Below, in pieces: positions 17,147-26,900 of a DNA stretch of 64,000 nucleotides; within the stretch, counting starts at the first letter, position 1; each line of letters opens with the position of its first letter. A model generated the notes under the pieces. It did not search any database, had not been told where the DNA came from, and was given only the letters and a program-made list of their open reading frames with translations. A program made the translations under genes and the position numbers. Origin of the DNA: Verrucomicrobiota bacterium (GTDB lineage Bacteria > Verrucomicrobiota > Verrucomicrobiia > Verrucomicrobiales > Verrucomicrobiaceae); the NCBI GenBank assembly GCA_017301975.1, contig JAFLEI010000036.1, forward strand, positions 1 to 64,000, given 5' to 3'.

Positions 17147-18340
17147 ATGCCCGATATGACAGCAACCAAGACCAACAGCAGCTTATGTCGCCATGTAAAA
17201 CTCAATGTTTTGAAGGTTCTTCTCTGCGGAACGGTTCACATCGCATGTCAGGCAGACTGCCTTGCAGAAGCAGTCGAATTCGAGATTCCCAAGACTGGCG
17301 CATTTTTACCGCTGAAGGCAGAATCCAAAGGCACGGAATTCTACTGCACTCTGAACACTGGCTCTTTGGAAACCGCAGTAAACGACAAATCTCCAAAACT
17401 TTATGGGGCACTGATACAAAAAAATGATGACGACCCAAGATCAATCACGAGGCAAAGCCTGATATGTGAAGGGGTGCCGATGAAGATAGGTCATTACACC
17501 CTGCAGACAGGTCCGGCGACAGTTCTGCCCTTGTCTGGATTGCAAAGAGCCCTTGGATTCAAGTTCGAGGCAATCATTGGAATTCGACAGTTAAAATCCA
17601 CGCGGATTTATGTCAACAACTCTGCCGGAGTCATGTCTCTTTTGCAGGAGGTCCCGCCAGACTTGATTGAAAAATGGAGCAGTTGCGAAATAGATCCCAA
17701 GCTCCACGGGACGAAAGTGCGTTTGTGGTTCGAAGGCAAGATGCGGAATTTTACAGTCTCCACGGGAATGACTGATTACTTGGATCTTGAGGGGCCTTTA
17801 TATCAGGAGGTCGTTCAATCCAAGGGTGCCGCACAAATGGACGAGCAGTCGGCGTCTAAAGGAGTAGGCACATCGGGCGTCCGGATGCAGCAAAGAGCTG
17901 TTTTTCAAAAAGGCTACTTTATGGGGCGTCCCCTCGCGGGCTGCCCCATTACGTCAGGAACCGAAAACATCATTGGGCTTCGCTGGCTGCATCAATATGA
18001 CTACTTAATTGATTACGTGGGCCTTAAATTCTTCTATCGCAGCCGTTTGCTCGCCCATCCTATGGATCCCTGGGTGATATTGGGAATGCGGCTATCCTTC
18101 GACATCGAGAAGCACGAAGCCGTGATCTCTGAATTGGCGCCAAACAGTGTGCTGCGTAACGCTGGGGCCAAGGAAGGAGACAGGCTCGTCACATTCGGTC
18201 TTCTCAAAGAAAACGAAATCAATTTCGTCACCGTAGAGGAGGAGTTTCAAAAATATGGGGATGGAAAAATCACCCTGGAAATACTCAAACCACAATCCCC
18301 GACACCTCAGCGCTTCGTGTTAAATATAGAAAATAAATAA
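17147..18340 (+). CDS. Retropepsin-like pseudo-protease with C-terminal PDZ domain
   Basis: A 397-residue protein with a probable signal peptide or anchor (LNVLKVLLCGTVHIACQADC, about 19-38). Two aspartic-protease-like lobes follow. In lobe 1 the DTG motif is replaced by LNTGS (Asn70), and FEAIIGIRQL (about 140-149) matches the structural Ile-Gly-x-x-x-Leu element. In lobe 2 it is replaced by VSTGM (Ser205), with ENIIGLRWLHQYDYLIDY as the matching element. A PDZ domain occupies about 305-350 (SELAPNSVLRNAGAKEGDRL). Both catalytic aspartates are missing, so proteolysis is unlikely; a binding role is inferred. AT-richer codon use than neighbours, and it sits inside a repeat-bounded insert. ATG 17147 is chosen; TTG 17108 and ATG 17156 are alternatives. 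Confidence 0.8.
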   Translation: MPDMTATKTNSSLCRHVKLNVLKVLLCGTVHIACQADCLAEAVEFEIPKTGAFLPLKAESKGTEFYCTLNTGSLETAVNDKSPKLYGALIQKNDDDPRSITRQSLICEGVPMKIGHYTLQTGPATVLPLSGLQRALGFKFEAIIGIRQLKSTRIYVNNSAGVMSLLQEVPPDLIEKWSSCEIDPKLHGTKVRLWFEGKMRNFTVSTGMTDYLDLEGPLYQEVVQSKGAAQMDEQSASKGVGTSGVRMQQRAVFQKGYFMGRPLAGCPITSGTENIIGLRWLHQYDYLIDYVGLKFFYRSRLLAHPMDPWVILGMRLSFDIEKHEAVISELAPNSVLRNAGAKEGDRLVTFGLLKENEINFVTVEEEFQKYGDGKITLEILKPQSPTPQRFVLNIENK

Positions 18341-18595
18341 CTTCGGAGCATTGGCTGGTGCTATTTCCTGTAGGGCAGCGAAAGAGACCCGAAAAAGGTC
18401 TTCTGTGCACGGCTACCGCCTGATCTTCGGCCCTGTCGTGGTCAATGGCTGGATCAGACGTAAGCCGTGGGCCTATCCGGTGTAAAAGCTGACATTCCGG
18501 CGATTGCCGCTTGATCTTGGCTTTTCCTTCGGCTTTCGACATGGCTCTGCGAATCAGGCATCCTTCCTGCTTTGATCCGCAAGCTCCACCCAGCC
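18341..18595. other. Intergenic region with right copy of 27-bp repeat
   Basis: About 255 bases between the cassette gene and ppc. It contains the right copy of the 27-bp repeat (18459-18485); bases after 18485 probably continue the original downstream flank of the oxidoreductase gene and the ppc leader. No gene recognised. Confidence 0.5.
18459..18485 (+). repeat. 27-bp direct repeat, right copy
   Basis: Exact copy of 17038-17064, here without coding function, 1421 bases downstream of the left copy. The 20 bases upstream of each copy share no similarity, so the duplication is precise. Confidence 0.95.
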
Positions 18596-21349
18596 ATGTC
18601 CGAAACTCCTCCGCAAAATCTCCGCACCCTCGGCTTTCAACTTCTCGAAGACGACCTGCGCTACCTCATGGAGGCCTTCTGCGCCGTCCTCAAGCAGCTT
18701 GGTGAGCCCGAACTGGCGGCCAGCCTGCCATGGATCGGCAGCGGGGTGCCGCAGAAGACGAACCGGTCCCTCGGGCAGGCCTATTCCATCGCTTTTCAGC
18801 TGCTCAATGTGGTCGAGGAACGGGCGGCATCGCAGATCCGCCGGTTGCGGGAGAAAAAGAGCGGGCCTGAGGCCGAGAAGGGCCTGTGGGCAGATAATTT
18901 GAAGGAACTGCAAAGCCTTGGCCTCAAGGAGGCCGACATCCTCGCGGCGCTGAAGGACGTCTGCGTGGAGCCCGTGCTCACGGCGCATCCCACCGAGGCC
19001 AAGCGCGAAACGGTGCGCGAGCTGCACCGGGAGATTTACAGCCTCATGAACCGGCATGAGAACCCGGCTTACACGCCGCGTGAGCAGGCACGCCTGCAAA
19101 GCCAGTTGCAGACCCAGCTCGAAAACCTGTGGCGAACGGGCGAAATCCACGTCACGCGCCCGAGCATCGAGGCGGAACTGCAAAACGCACTCCACTACCT
19201 GCGCGATGTGTTTCCTGAGGCGCTGACCCGTGCGCACGTGCACCTGCGCGAAGCCTGGCAGGCGGCCGGTTATGATGTGGCGGAGGTGGACTCCCTGCCG
19301 CCCCTCATTCGCTTTGGTTCCTGGATCGGCGGCGACCGTGACGGGCACCCCTTCGTGACGGCTGATGTCACGCGGCATGCCTTGCAGGTGATGCGCAAGA
19401 ACGCGCTGCGGGTACAGCGCCGTGGGCTTGAAGCGCTGGCTTTTCATCTGCCGCTCAGCTCGCTGTTTCAGATCACGCCGCCGAAACTCACGGAGCTGAT
19501 CGCGGCCCTTACTGCGCAGCTTAAAACTGAGCCGGGTGTGGATCTCGCCAATATTTTGGAACGCAACAAAGAGGAGCCCTGGCGTGCGGCGGTTTACCTC
19601 ATGCATGCAAAGGTCGTGCTCGCCATTGAGAAGCCTGCCTCGCCTGCCGCCTATGTGCAGCCGGAGGAGCTGCGGGCGGACATCGACACTCTCGCGCAAA
19701 CCTTGATCGATGTCGGGTCCAAGGCCGTGGTTGAGGAGCAGATTGTTCCGTTTCGCCGCAATCTCACGGCGTTTGGTTTTCACTCTGCCTTGCTCGATGT
19801 GCGGCAGAATTCCGCGTTTCATGAGAAGGCGCTGGATCAGCTTCTACGTGCTGCGGGGCTGCTTGACGGCGGCTCATTCATCGGGTGGAGCATCGAGAAA
19901 AAGCGGGAGCTGCTGGAACGTGAACTCGCCTCACCGCGCCCGTTCCTCTCCCCGGGCATCTCCGCGGGGCCGGAGGCGGACACGGTGCTGGACTGCTACC
20001 GGGTGCTGGCAGACCACCGCGCGAAATTTGGCAATGCGGGCCTGGGCTCGCTGATCATTTCCATGACCCGCAATGTCGAAGACATGCTGGTGGTGTTTCT
20101 CCTGGCCCGTGAAGCCGGGCTCATGACCTGGAGCGATGAAGGACTCCTGTGCCCGCTGCCGGTGGTGCCTTTGTTTGAAACGATGGGCGATCTGGAATCC
20201 GGGCCGGGCATCGTCGAAGCCTTCCTGTCCCACCCGATTGCGAAGCGCAGCCTGCTCGCGCAGAGCAAGGGCGGCACGCCGGTGTTTCAGATGATGGTCG
20301 GCTACTCCGACTCCAACAAGGACTGCGGCATCGTGGCCAGCCAATGTGCGCTGCATCGTGCGCAGCGAGAGCTTTCCAGCACGATCCATCGGCATGGTGT
20401 GCGGCCGATCTTCTTCCATGGTCGTGGTGGCACTGTGGGACGTGGCGCGGGCCCTACTCATTGGTTCATGGAGGCGCTGCCGCATGGCTCGCTGAGCGGC
20501 GGCATGCGCATGACCGAGCAGGGCGAAACCATCGCGCAGAAATACGCGCACATCGGCTCCGCCGTGTACAATGCCGAACTGCTCATGGCCTCCGCCACTG
20601 CAGCCACGGCACGGCATCGCTGCACCGAATCCAGCGCACCGCCGGAACTGGAGCCGCTGTTTGACAAACTGGCCGCTGACAGCCGCGATGCCTACCGCGC
20701 CTTTTTGCATGCGCCGGATTTCATGAAGTTCTACCGGCAGGCCACGCCGATTGATGCGCTGGAGAATTCCCGCATTGGCTCGCGTCCGGCCCGCCGCACC
20801 GGTCAGGCATCGCTGGACGATCTGCGCGCCATTCCCTGGGTCTTTTCATGGACGCAGTCGCGCTTCTACCTGCCCGGCTGGTTTGGTGCTGGCAGTGCCC
20901 TGACGAAACTGAAGAAGGAAGATCCGAAGAGCTACGCCACGCTGGCTGCAGCGCTTCCAGGCTCCGCTTTCCTGCGCTACGTGCTGACCAACATCGAAAG
21001 CTCGCTCGTCAGCGCCAACACCGACCTGATGCGCGCCTATGCCGATCTGGTGGAGGACAGCGCTGTGCGCGACCGCTTCCTCGGCACGATCCTCAGCGAA
21101 TACGAAGCCACGCGCGGCATCATCGACGACCTCTTCCAAGGCACCTTTGAAGGACGCCGTCCTCGCCTTGCCTACACTCTGAACATCCGTGAAGAACCGC
21201 TCAAGGTGCTGCACCACCAGCAGATCGCCCTGCTGCGCGAATGGCGCGGGCTTGTGGCTGCGGAAAAGACGGAGGCCGCAGATGCGATGGTCACGGATCT
21301 GCTGATCTCGATCAACGCGATTGCGTCGGGATTGAGGACGACGGGTTAG
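18596..21349 (+). CDS. ppc: Phosphoenolpyruvate carboxylase
   Basis: A 917-residue enzyme converting PEP and bicarbonate to oxaloacetate and phosphate (anaplerosis). Conserved elements: VLTAHPTEAKRETV with catalytic His131, GSWIGGDRDGHPFVT, MVGYSDSNKDCG, FFHGRGGTVGRGAGP (active-site loop) and QGETIAQKYA. The C-terminus ends in LRTTG rather than the near-invariant ..NTG of the family, a small oddity at a position that folds back to the active site. ATG 18596 is used; an upstream TTG (18572) is in frame but unsupported. The sequence is complete and should be active in the cytoplasm. Confidence 0.95.
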   Translation: MSETPPQNLRTLGFQLLEDDLRYLMEAFCAVLKQLGEPELAASLPWIGSGVPQKTNRSLGQAYSIAFQLLNVVEERAASQIRRLREKKSGPEAEKGLWADNLKELQSLGLKEADILAALKDVCVEPVLTAHPTEAKRETVRELHREIYSLMNRHENPAYTPREQARLQSQLQTQLENLWRTGEIHVTRPSIEAELQNALHYLRDVFPEALTRAHVHLREAWQAAGYDVAEVDSLPPLIRFGSWIGGDRDGHPFVTADVTRHALQVMRKNALRVQRRGLEALAFHLPLSSLFQITPPKLTELIAALTAQLKTEPGVDLANILERNKEEPWRAAVYLMHAKVVLAIEKPASPAAYVQPEELRADIDTLAQTLIDVGSKAVVEEQIVPFRRNLTAFGFHSALLDVRQNSAFHEKALDQLLRAAGLLDGGSFIGWSIEKKRELLERELASPRPFLSPGISAGPEADTVLDCYRVLADHRAKFGNAGLGSLIISMTRNVEDMLVVFLLAREAGLMTWSDEGLLCPLPVVPLFETMGDLESGPGIVEAFLSHPIAKRSLLAQSKGGTPVFQMMVGYSDSNKDCGIVASQCALHRAQRELSSTIHRHGVRPIFFHGRGGTVGRGAGPTHWFMEALPHGSLSGGMRMTEQGETIAQKYAHIGSAVYNAELLMASATAATARHRCTESSAPPELEPLFDKLAADSRDAYRAFLHAPDFMKFYRQATPIDALENSRIGSRPARRTGQASLDDLRAIPWVFSWTQSRFYLPGWFGAGSALTKLKKEDPKSYATLAAALPGSAFLRYVLTNIESSLVSANTDLMRAYADLVEDSAVRDRFLGTILSEYEATRGIIDDLFQGTFEGRRPRLAYTLNIREEPLKVLHHQQIALLREWRGLVAAEKTEAADAMVTDLLISINAIASGLRTTG

Positions 21350-21480
21350 TTCTACATTGTTAAGCTTCTGGGGCGAGGCGGAGCGTTCCTTGTTCCACAG
21401 GAACAAGGCTACTTTGCTGCGCAGAGACGTCAGCCGAAAGCAGCCTGTCTGACGATCAAGTCTAACAAAGTAGAATTAGG
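21346..21480. repeat. Structured intergenic element with terminal inverted repeats
   Basis: About 135 bases immediately after the ppc stop. Imperfect inverted repeats of about 20 bases form the ends (left TTCTACATTGTTAAGCTT, right AAGTCTAACAAAGTAGAA). Between them is a perfect 9-bp hairpin CCTTGTTCC-ACA-GGAACAAGG (21388-21408). It could be a MITE-like element or a bidirectional terminator between the convergent ppc and the ELWxxDGT gene. Confidence 0.55.
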
Positions 21481-21511
21481 ACAAGGCCAAGGTCCCGGCT
21501 GCGCACCGAGG

Positions 21512-22906
21512 TCACTTGGACTCGGTTGCGGCCTTCGGTATTGTCAGTTCCGGGATGTCCAGTGCGTGGAGTTCCAGCCCGAACTGATCATTGACGGAGG
21601 TGACAAGAATGATCCCATTGAGCACAGCATCTACGTCAGTCCGGCGTTTGAGTGTTGCCAGCCTGCGGCTTCCCACTTCTGTCCCGTCAGTGATCCAGAC
21701 GTCGGTGTCAGCTTTTGCGTTCTTGCGTTGGAACAACAAGCGGCCGTCGGCAAGCGGCAGCAGTTTGAAAATTTCCGCGTCTTCGTCACCCAGAGCAATG
21801 TCGGTCACGAGATGAGTGCCGCTTTGGGAACCGTCTGAGCACCAAAGCTCAAGGCCATGCCGACCGTCATCCATAAGGAAGTAAAGCCGTCCTCCGGTGA
21901 CCACGGGGCTTGGATGAGGAGTTCTGGGAAAAGTGAAGGAGGCTTCTTTGTAGGGATCGCTGTCCATGATGGTTTTGGAGCCTGCGGGTGTGCCATCACT
22001 GCTCCACAAGCCGCAGCGCCGGGTGCGATCATGGGCGAGCATCATGCCGACATCACCCAGACGACCGAACCAGAGTTGAGATGTAAAATTGTCCGGCCAC
22101 CACGCTGCCACTTTGGCCACGGATTTCCCATCGGTATGCCACAACTCCAATGGCGGTTTAAGCTGCCCGTTGGGGAGCATCAGCACTCCATTGGGCAGAG
22201 AGACGAATTGATTCATGCCATCATCATTCTCAAAGGGGGGCAGTTCCGGCAGCGGCAGCTTTTTTAATCCGGAGCGTGTGCCATCGATGTTCCATAAAAA
22301 CTTGCCATTTAAGTCCAGTCTCAGCAGGTTTCCTTTCAGCATTGCGACATCGGTTTGGTCCTCCCAGCCGTCAAAAGGCACGGCAATGGTCTCCGTGTTG
22401 AGTGTGTGAAGATTGAGCGCGACCAATCCATGCCCATCGTAGTCGCCATGAAGCGAGAGCACCAGGCGATCTCCGACTAGAACTGGCTTGTATTCATCGC
22501 ACACATCTTTGCCATCTTCGGAAATGGGCCGCGTGCCAGCTTCGGTGCCATCCGTCACCCAGACCCGGCTGCCCTTTCCCAGGGCGGCATTGGGTCCTTG
22601 GAAGTACAGGCGTTTCTCATAGACAAAGGGGTTGTCAAAAAAAGACCCGCGCTCCTGCGGCGGAAAGTCCTTGATGAGTTGCGTGCCTGCCGTGCTGCCG
22701 TCTGTGGCATAGAGCGACCACACCGTTTTGCCGCCTCGAGTGGAGGCAGCCTTGAACCAGACCTTGCCGTCCCACACAAAGAAGCTTGAAACACCGGAAC
22801 CCTCCGACCCCGGATTCAGATCGGCGACCAGGCGAAGCGCGGCAGGTTCCCCGGCTGTAAGAACATTGGCCAGCATGAGTCCGGTGCAAAGAAATGAGAG
22901 CCACAT
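21512..22906 (-). CDS. Exported ELWxxDGT repeat protein
   Basis: A 464-residue protein with signal peptide (LCTGLMLANVLTAG) followed by about seven beta-propeller-like ELWxxDGT repeats: LYATDGSTAGT, VWVTDGTEAGT, LWNIDGTRSG, LWHTDGK, LWSSDGTPAGS, LWCSDGSQSGT and VWITDGTEVGS. Such proteins are secreted or cell-surface and may bind ligands or pack into a propeller; no catalytic motif is evident. No other gene appears co-transcribed; the AraC regulator gene lies upstream on the same strand after about 50 bases. Confidence 0.88.
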   Translation of the reverse strand: MWLSFLCTGLMLANVLTAGEPAALRLVADLNPGSEGSGVSSFFVWDGKVWFKAASTRGGKTVWSLYATDGSTAGTQLIKDFPPQERGSFFDNPFVYEKRLYFQGPNAALGKGSRVWVTDGTEAGTRPISEDGKDVCDEYKPVLVGDRLVLSLHGDYDGHGLVALNLHTLNTETIAVPFDGWEDQTDVAMLKGNLLRLDLNGKFLWNIDGTRSGLKKLPLPELPPFENDDGMNQFVSLPNGVLMLPNGQLKPPLELWHTDGKSVAKVAAWWPDNFTSQLWFGRLGDVGMMLAHDRTRRCGLWSSDGTPAGSKTIMDSDPYKEASFTFPRTPHPSPVVTGGRLYFLMDDGRHGLELWCSDGSQSGTHLVTDIALGDEDAEIFKLLPLADGRLLFQRKNAKADTDVWITDGTEVGSRRLATLKRRTDVDAVLNGIILVTSVNDQFGLELHALDIPELTIPKAATESK

Positions 22907-22957
22907 ATTTCGTAGAGTAGCGAAGCCTGGCCGAGGGCGTCAATGATTGAAACGATC

Positions 22958-23791
22958 CTAGGCCATCCCCCGATACTCCCCTGGCGCCACGCCGACCCAG
23001 CGCCTGAACACGCGGGAGAAGATGGCGGCGTTGGCGTAGCCGACGTTTGCGGCGACGACTTCGAGCTTGTCGTTTCCGGCTTCCAGAAAGCGACGCGCCT
23101 GCTCCATGCGCAGGCAGGTGAGGTGCTGCATGGGGCTGCGGCCCAGCTCCTTCATGCACAGGCGGCGCAGGTGCTCGGGGCTGCAGTGGCTGCGGTGCGC
23201 CAGTTCGGCGAGCGTCCAGTCACGCATGAGGTCTTTTTCCACATCCGCCCACAGTTTGGCCACACGAGGCTCGCGACTGCGCCAAGGCTGGGCGATGCGG
23301 CGGATGGTGGCATGCAGCAGTTCCAGCCAGTGGTGCAGGATTCGCGGCTCGCGCTCGCCTTCCCACTCCGCACGCAGACCGGAGATGATGCGTGCGATTT
23401 CATCCGCATGCGCCGTGGGCATCACGGGTGAAGCCGCGCCAACCACGGGTGTGACGAAACTGGGCTCATCATAACGAATCCACGCAAAACACCAGCGTTC
23501 GCGTCCTTTGGCCTCGAATGCATTCAGCACGCGTGGCGGGGCGAGGCATACCATGCCCGGCTTCACCCGCTGCCAGCGACCATCGAGGAGGATGGAGCCC
23601 TCCCCACTCACGCAGGCCAGAACAAAACTTCCCGTGGGGCTCATGCGCACCCGGCGATAGGGTGGAAGGGCCTCGTCCATGCCAAAGCGTGCGATGCGGT
23701 GTGTTGTCATCTCCACACATTCCCGCGCCTCCACCACCCAGCGCCGCGTGCGCGGGCCATCGAGCGTGGTTTCGGCGAGGTCGGGGGTCAT
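22958..23791 (-). CDS. AraC-family transcriptional regulator
   Basis: A 277-residue protein with an N-terminal cupin-like ligand-binding half (about 20-120; GSILLDGRWQRVKPGMVCLA) and a C-terminal double helix-turn-helix of the AraC type (about 185-277), with signature elements HSHCSPEHLRRLCMKELG, MEQARRFLEAGN, VGYANAAIFSRVFRRW and GVAPGEYRG. It probably activates sugar-related genes in response to a small ligand. ATG 23791 is used; a longer frame reaches 23836 but would run into a repeat element. It is divergent from the 23987 fusion gene, which is a candidate target (inference). Confidence 0.9.
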   Translation of the reverse strand: MTPDLAETTLDGPRTRRWVVEARECVEMTTHRIARFGMDEALPPYRRVRMSPTGSFVLACVSGEGSILLDGRWQRVKPGMVCLAPPRVLNAFEAKGRERWCFAWIRYDEPSFVTPVVGAASPVMPTAHADEIARIISGLRAEWEGEREPRILHHWLELLHATIRRIAQPWRSREPRVAKLWADVEKDLMRDWTLAELAHRSHCSPEHLRRLCMKELGRSPMQHLTCLRMEQARRFLEAGNDKLEVVAANVGYANAAIFSRVFRRWVGVAPGEYRGMA

Positions 23792-23823
23792 GGGGGGAAT
23801 TAGGGCGTGCCGCGCGGGCTTGG

Positions 23824-23906
23824 CAAGGAGAGGCACCTGCCAAGTGCCGACGTTTGAATGTTTTCACCGAAGACCCAAGCCGGGACTTGGCAAGTCCCGC
23901 TCCTTG
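23824..23906. repeat. REP/BIME-like inverted pair, family B
   Basis: Left unit 23824-23849 (CAAGGAGAGGCACCTGCCAA...) and right unit 23881-23906 (CGGGACTTGGCAAGTCCCGC...). Each contains an internal hairpin and the units are inverted relative to each other. Located between divergent genes. Same architecture at 29458-29555 and 43156-43237. Confidence 0.88.
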
Positions 23907-23986
23907 AGGTGTCAGGTGCATTTCAGGCATGACACCGTGCATGTCATCCTGCTAGCCTGCGTTTAACCCATGCGTTATTCCAACCT

Positions 23987-26900
23987 ATGAAGCACCTGCT
24001 CTCTTTGCTCCTCCTCACCACCGCGATCCATGCGGAGCCGATTTCCCTCTTTGATGGCAAGACGCTCGAAGGCTGGGACTATGATCCCAAGATCTGGCGC
24101 GTGGAGGATGGCATGATCACCGGCGGCTCCACCACGGAGAAGATCAAGGAGAACCACTTCATCTGCACCAAGAAGAGCTATCAGAACTTTGAGCTGAAGC
24201 TCAAGATCAAGGTCAGCGGTGATCCGAAAACCGGGATGCTCAACAGCGGCATCCAGATTCGCAGTTTGCGAGTGCCCGGTGGTGCGCACATGACCGGCTA
24301 TCAGGTGGATTGCGGTGCAGGATGGTTTGGCAAGATTTATGACGAGTTCCGCCGCAACAAGGTCATCTGGGCGCCCACGCCGGATCAGCAGGCCGCGCTG
24401 GACAAGGTGGTCGATGTCTTCGGATGGAATGAATACCGCATCCGCGCTGAAGGGCCGCGCATCCAGACCTGGATCAACGGTGTGCTGTGCATGGATTACA
24501 CCGAGACGGACAAGAACGTTGCGCTCGACGGCCTCCTCGGACCCCAGGTGCACAGCGGTGGTGTCTGCCTGGTCCAGGTCAAAGACGTAACGATTGAGGA
24601 ACTGCCGCCCACACCCGTTGCGCCTACCTGGGAATCACTTGGCGGAGTGGACGCGGCGCGCAAGCTCGTCGCGCCGGAGCCGAAGAAGCAGGCCGGGGCT
24701 GGGGCCCCGAAGCGCGACATCAGCTACAACAATGTGCAGGGCACGGCCCTGACAGCGCAGGAGGAGCTGAAGAAGTTTCATGTCGCTGATGGCTATGAGA
24801 TCGAGCTCGTGGTGCAGGAGAGCGACGGCATCGGCAAATTCGTCAGCGTCTATTTTGATCAGCGTGGGCGAATGTGGACGCAGACGGCGCTGGAGTATCC
24901 GGTGGATGCGAATGAAAACCCGGCGGCCGCCGAGGCGGTGTATGCGGCGCGGGGCAAAGACAAGGTGCTGGTCTATCCGCGGGAGTCGGTGAACGGGCCG
25001 ATTCCCGCGGGTGGACTCACCAACCCCACCGTCTATGCCGACGGTCTCGCCATCCCGCTGGGCATTCTGCCCTGGGCCAATGGCGACAACTGCTACGCGC
25101 TTCATGGACACGACCTGCTGCTGCTGAAGGACACGGATGGCGATGGCAAGTCCGACCAGCGCGAAGTCATCCTCACCGGATTCGGCGTGCAGGACTCGCA
25201 TCTGTTTCCGCATCAGTTCACCCGTGCGCCGGGCGGCTGGATCTGGATGGCGCAGGGGCTGTTTAACAACAGCAAAGTGCACAAGCCCGGCAGCGATGTG
25301 GTGGTGGATTACCCGAAATGCGGCATGGCCCGCATGCGCCCCGATGGCAGTGAATTTGAGATGACCAGCGTCGGGCCGAACAACATCTGGGGGCTTGTTT
25401 TGACGGGCGAAGGTGAAGCCTTCATCCAGGAAGCCAACGACTATGGCTACCCGGTGATGCCCTTCCACGAATACGCCTACTACCCCGGCGGCATGGAGGC
25501 GCTGAAGAAGAGCTACCAGCCCGACTTCCCGCCGACTGCTGAGTTTCGCATGGGCGGCACGGGATTGAGCGGTTTGGCGCTGATTGAAGGGCCTGCAATG
25601 CCGGGTTTGGCCGGCTCTCCAGAACCGGCTAAAGCCGGTGCTACAATACCCAAACCGGCGCATGTGATGGCGGTGGCCAATCCGATCATCTCGAAGATCC
25701 AAACCATCGGCATGCATCGAGATGGTGACTACTGGAAGCTGGAGCAACTCGCTGATCTCCTCACTTGCGACGATCCTTTCTTCCGTCCGGTGGGTCTGAC
25801 CAATGGGCCCGATGGCTGCATCTACATTGTCGATTGGTCCAACAAGATCATCTCACACAATGAAGTGCCGCGTGCGCATCCAGACCGGGACAAGACACGG
25901 GGAAGAATCTGGCGGGTCAAGCCGAAGGGTGCGAAAGCGGAAGTGGCTGATTTCACCAAGCTCAGCAGCGATGAACTCAATGCGGCACTCAAAGAAGGAC
26001 CCGTCGGCAAAACTCAAATGGCCTGGCAGACGCTTGGCGACAGAAAGGAGCTTGCCGCGAGCCACTGGGCTGCGTCTGAGTATGCTTATCCCCATAAGAG
26101 CAATCAAATCCGATCGCTCGGCCGGAATCTGTCCGATCAAAACATCGGCGAACTGCTCTCCTTTGCAAAACCGTCTCTCCCCGGTCCGCTCGCACAATCC
26201 TCCCGCAGTCCCAAGCAGATCCCCGTTCGAGAGGCTTATGATCGTGAGTTTGAGCGCTTTCTTGTGCGCATGTTCCTGGAACGGCACCCGGATGTGGTGG
26301 CAAAGTTCCTCGACTCTGATGCGGCCGCCAAGCTGCCCGTGGAAGCGCGGGTGCTGGCCTCGCTGGCGCTGGAGCCAAAGAGCAGCGCCTCGCGTGTGGC
26401 CAAGCTGCTGCCGCAACTGGATCGTGCGCTGAACGATGAAGAGCTTCTGCGTCTGGCGCAGTTCCCCGAGGAGCCCGGAGTGGGAGATGCTCTCAAGGTG
26501 CTGCTCACGAATGAAAAGTCCCGCACGGCCGTGGCGGAAAAGCTGCTGGCCCAGCGCACGAAGCTGGATGCCGCCAAGATCGCGCCGCTGCTCACGGAAG
26601 CAGCCAAGGAGATGCTTCTTAGTGCTGCGGGCACGCCTGCCCGCAGCGAGGGCGATACTGCGGGCAAGAGTGCCCGCATCACCTTGGCCCTCCAACTGAT
26701 CGGCGGCTTTCAGCTCAGCCTGCTCGAAAACGACCTCGTGGCACTTCTGGAACGGCAGCGCAGCGCCGCCATTCTCAACACCTTGCGAGATCTCCGCAGC
26801 GGTGCAGCCGAGCTTTTCGTCTCCATCGCCAAATCCGACTCCGATCCCCTCACCCGCGACGCCGCACTCGGAGCTCTCGCCGCTTCACGCGCACCTGATG

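Larger units (their letters stand above)
17065..18485 (+). mobile_element. Putative inserted cassette bounded by a 27-bp repeat
   Basis: A 1.4-kb segment, visibly AT-richer than its neighbours, containing one gene (17147-18340) and bounded by an exact 27-bp direct repeat consisting of the 3' end of the upstream gene. The pattern of a restored gene 3' end plus a second copy at the far side matches site-specific integration into gene 3' ends, but no integrase or transposase lies inside. Illegitimate recombination is an alternative. Confidence 0.45.
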
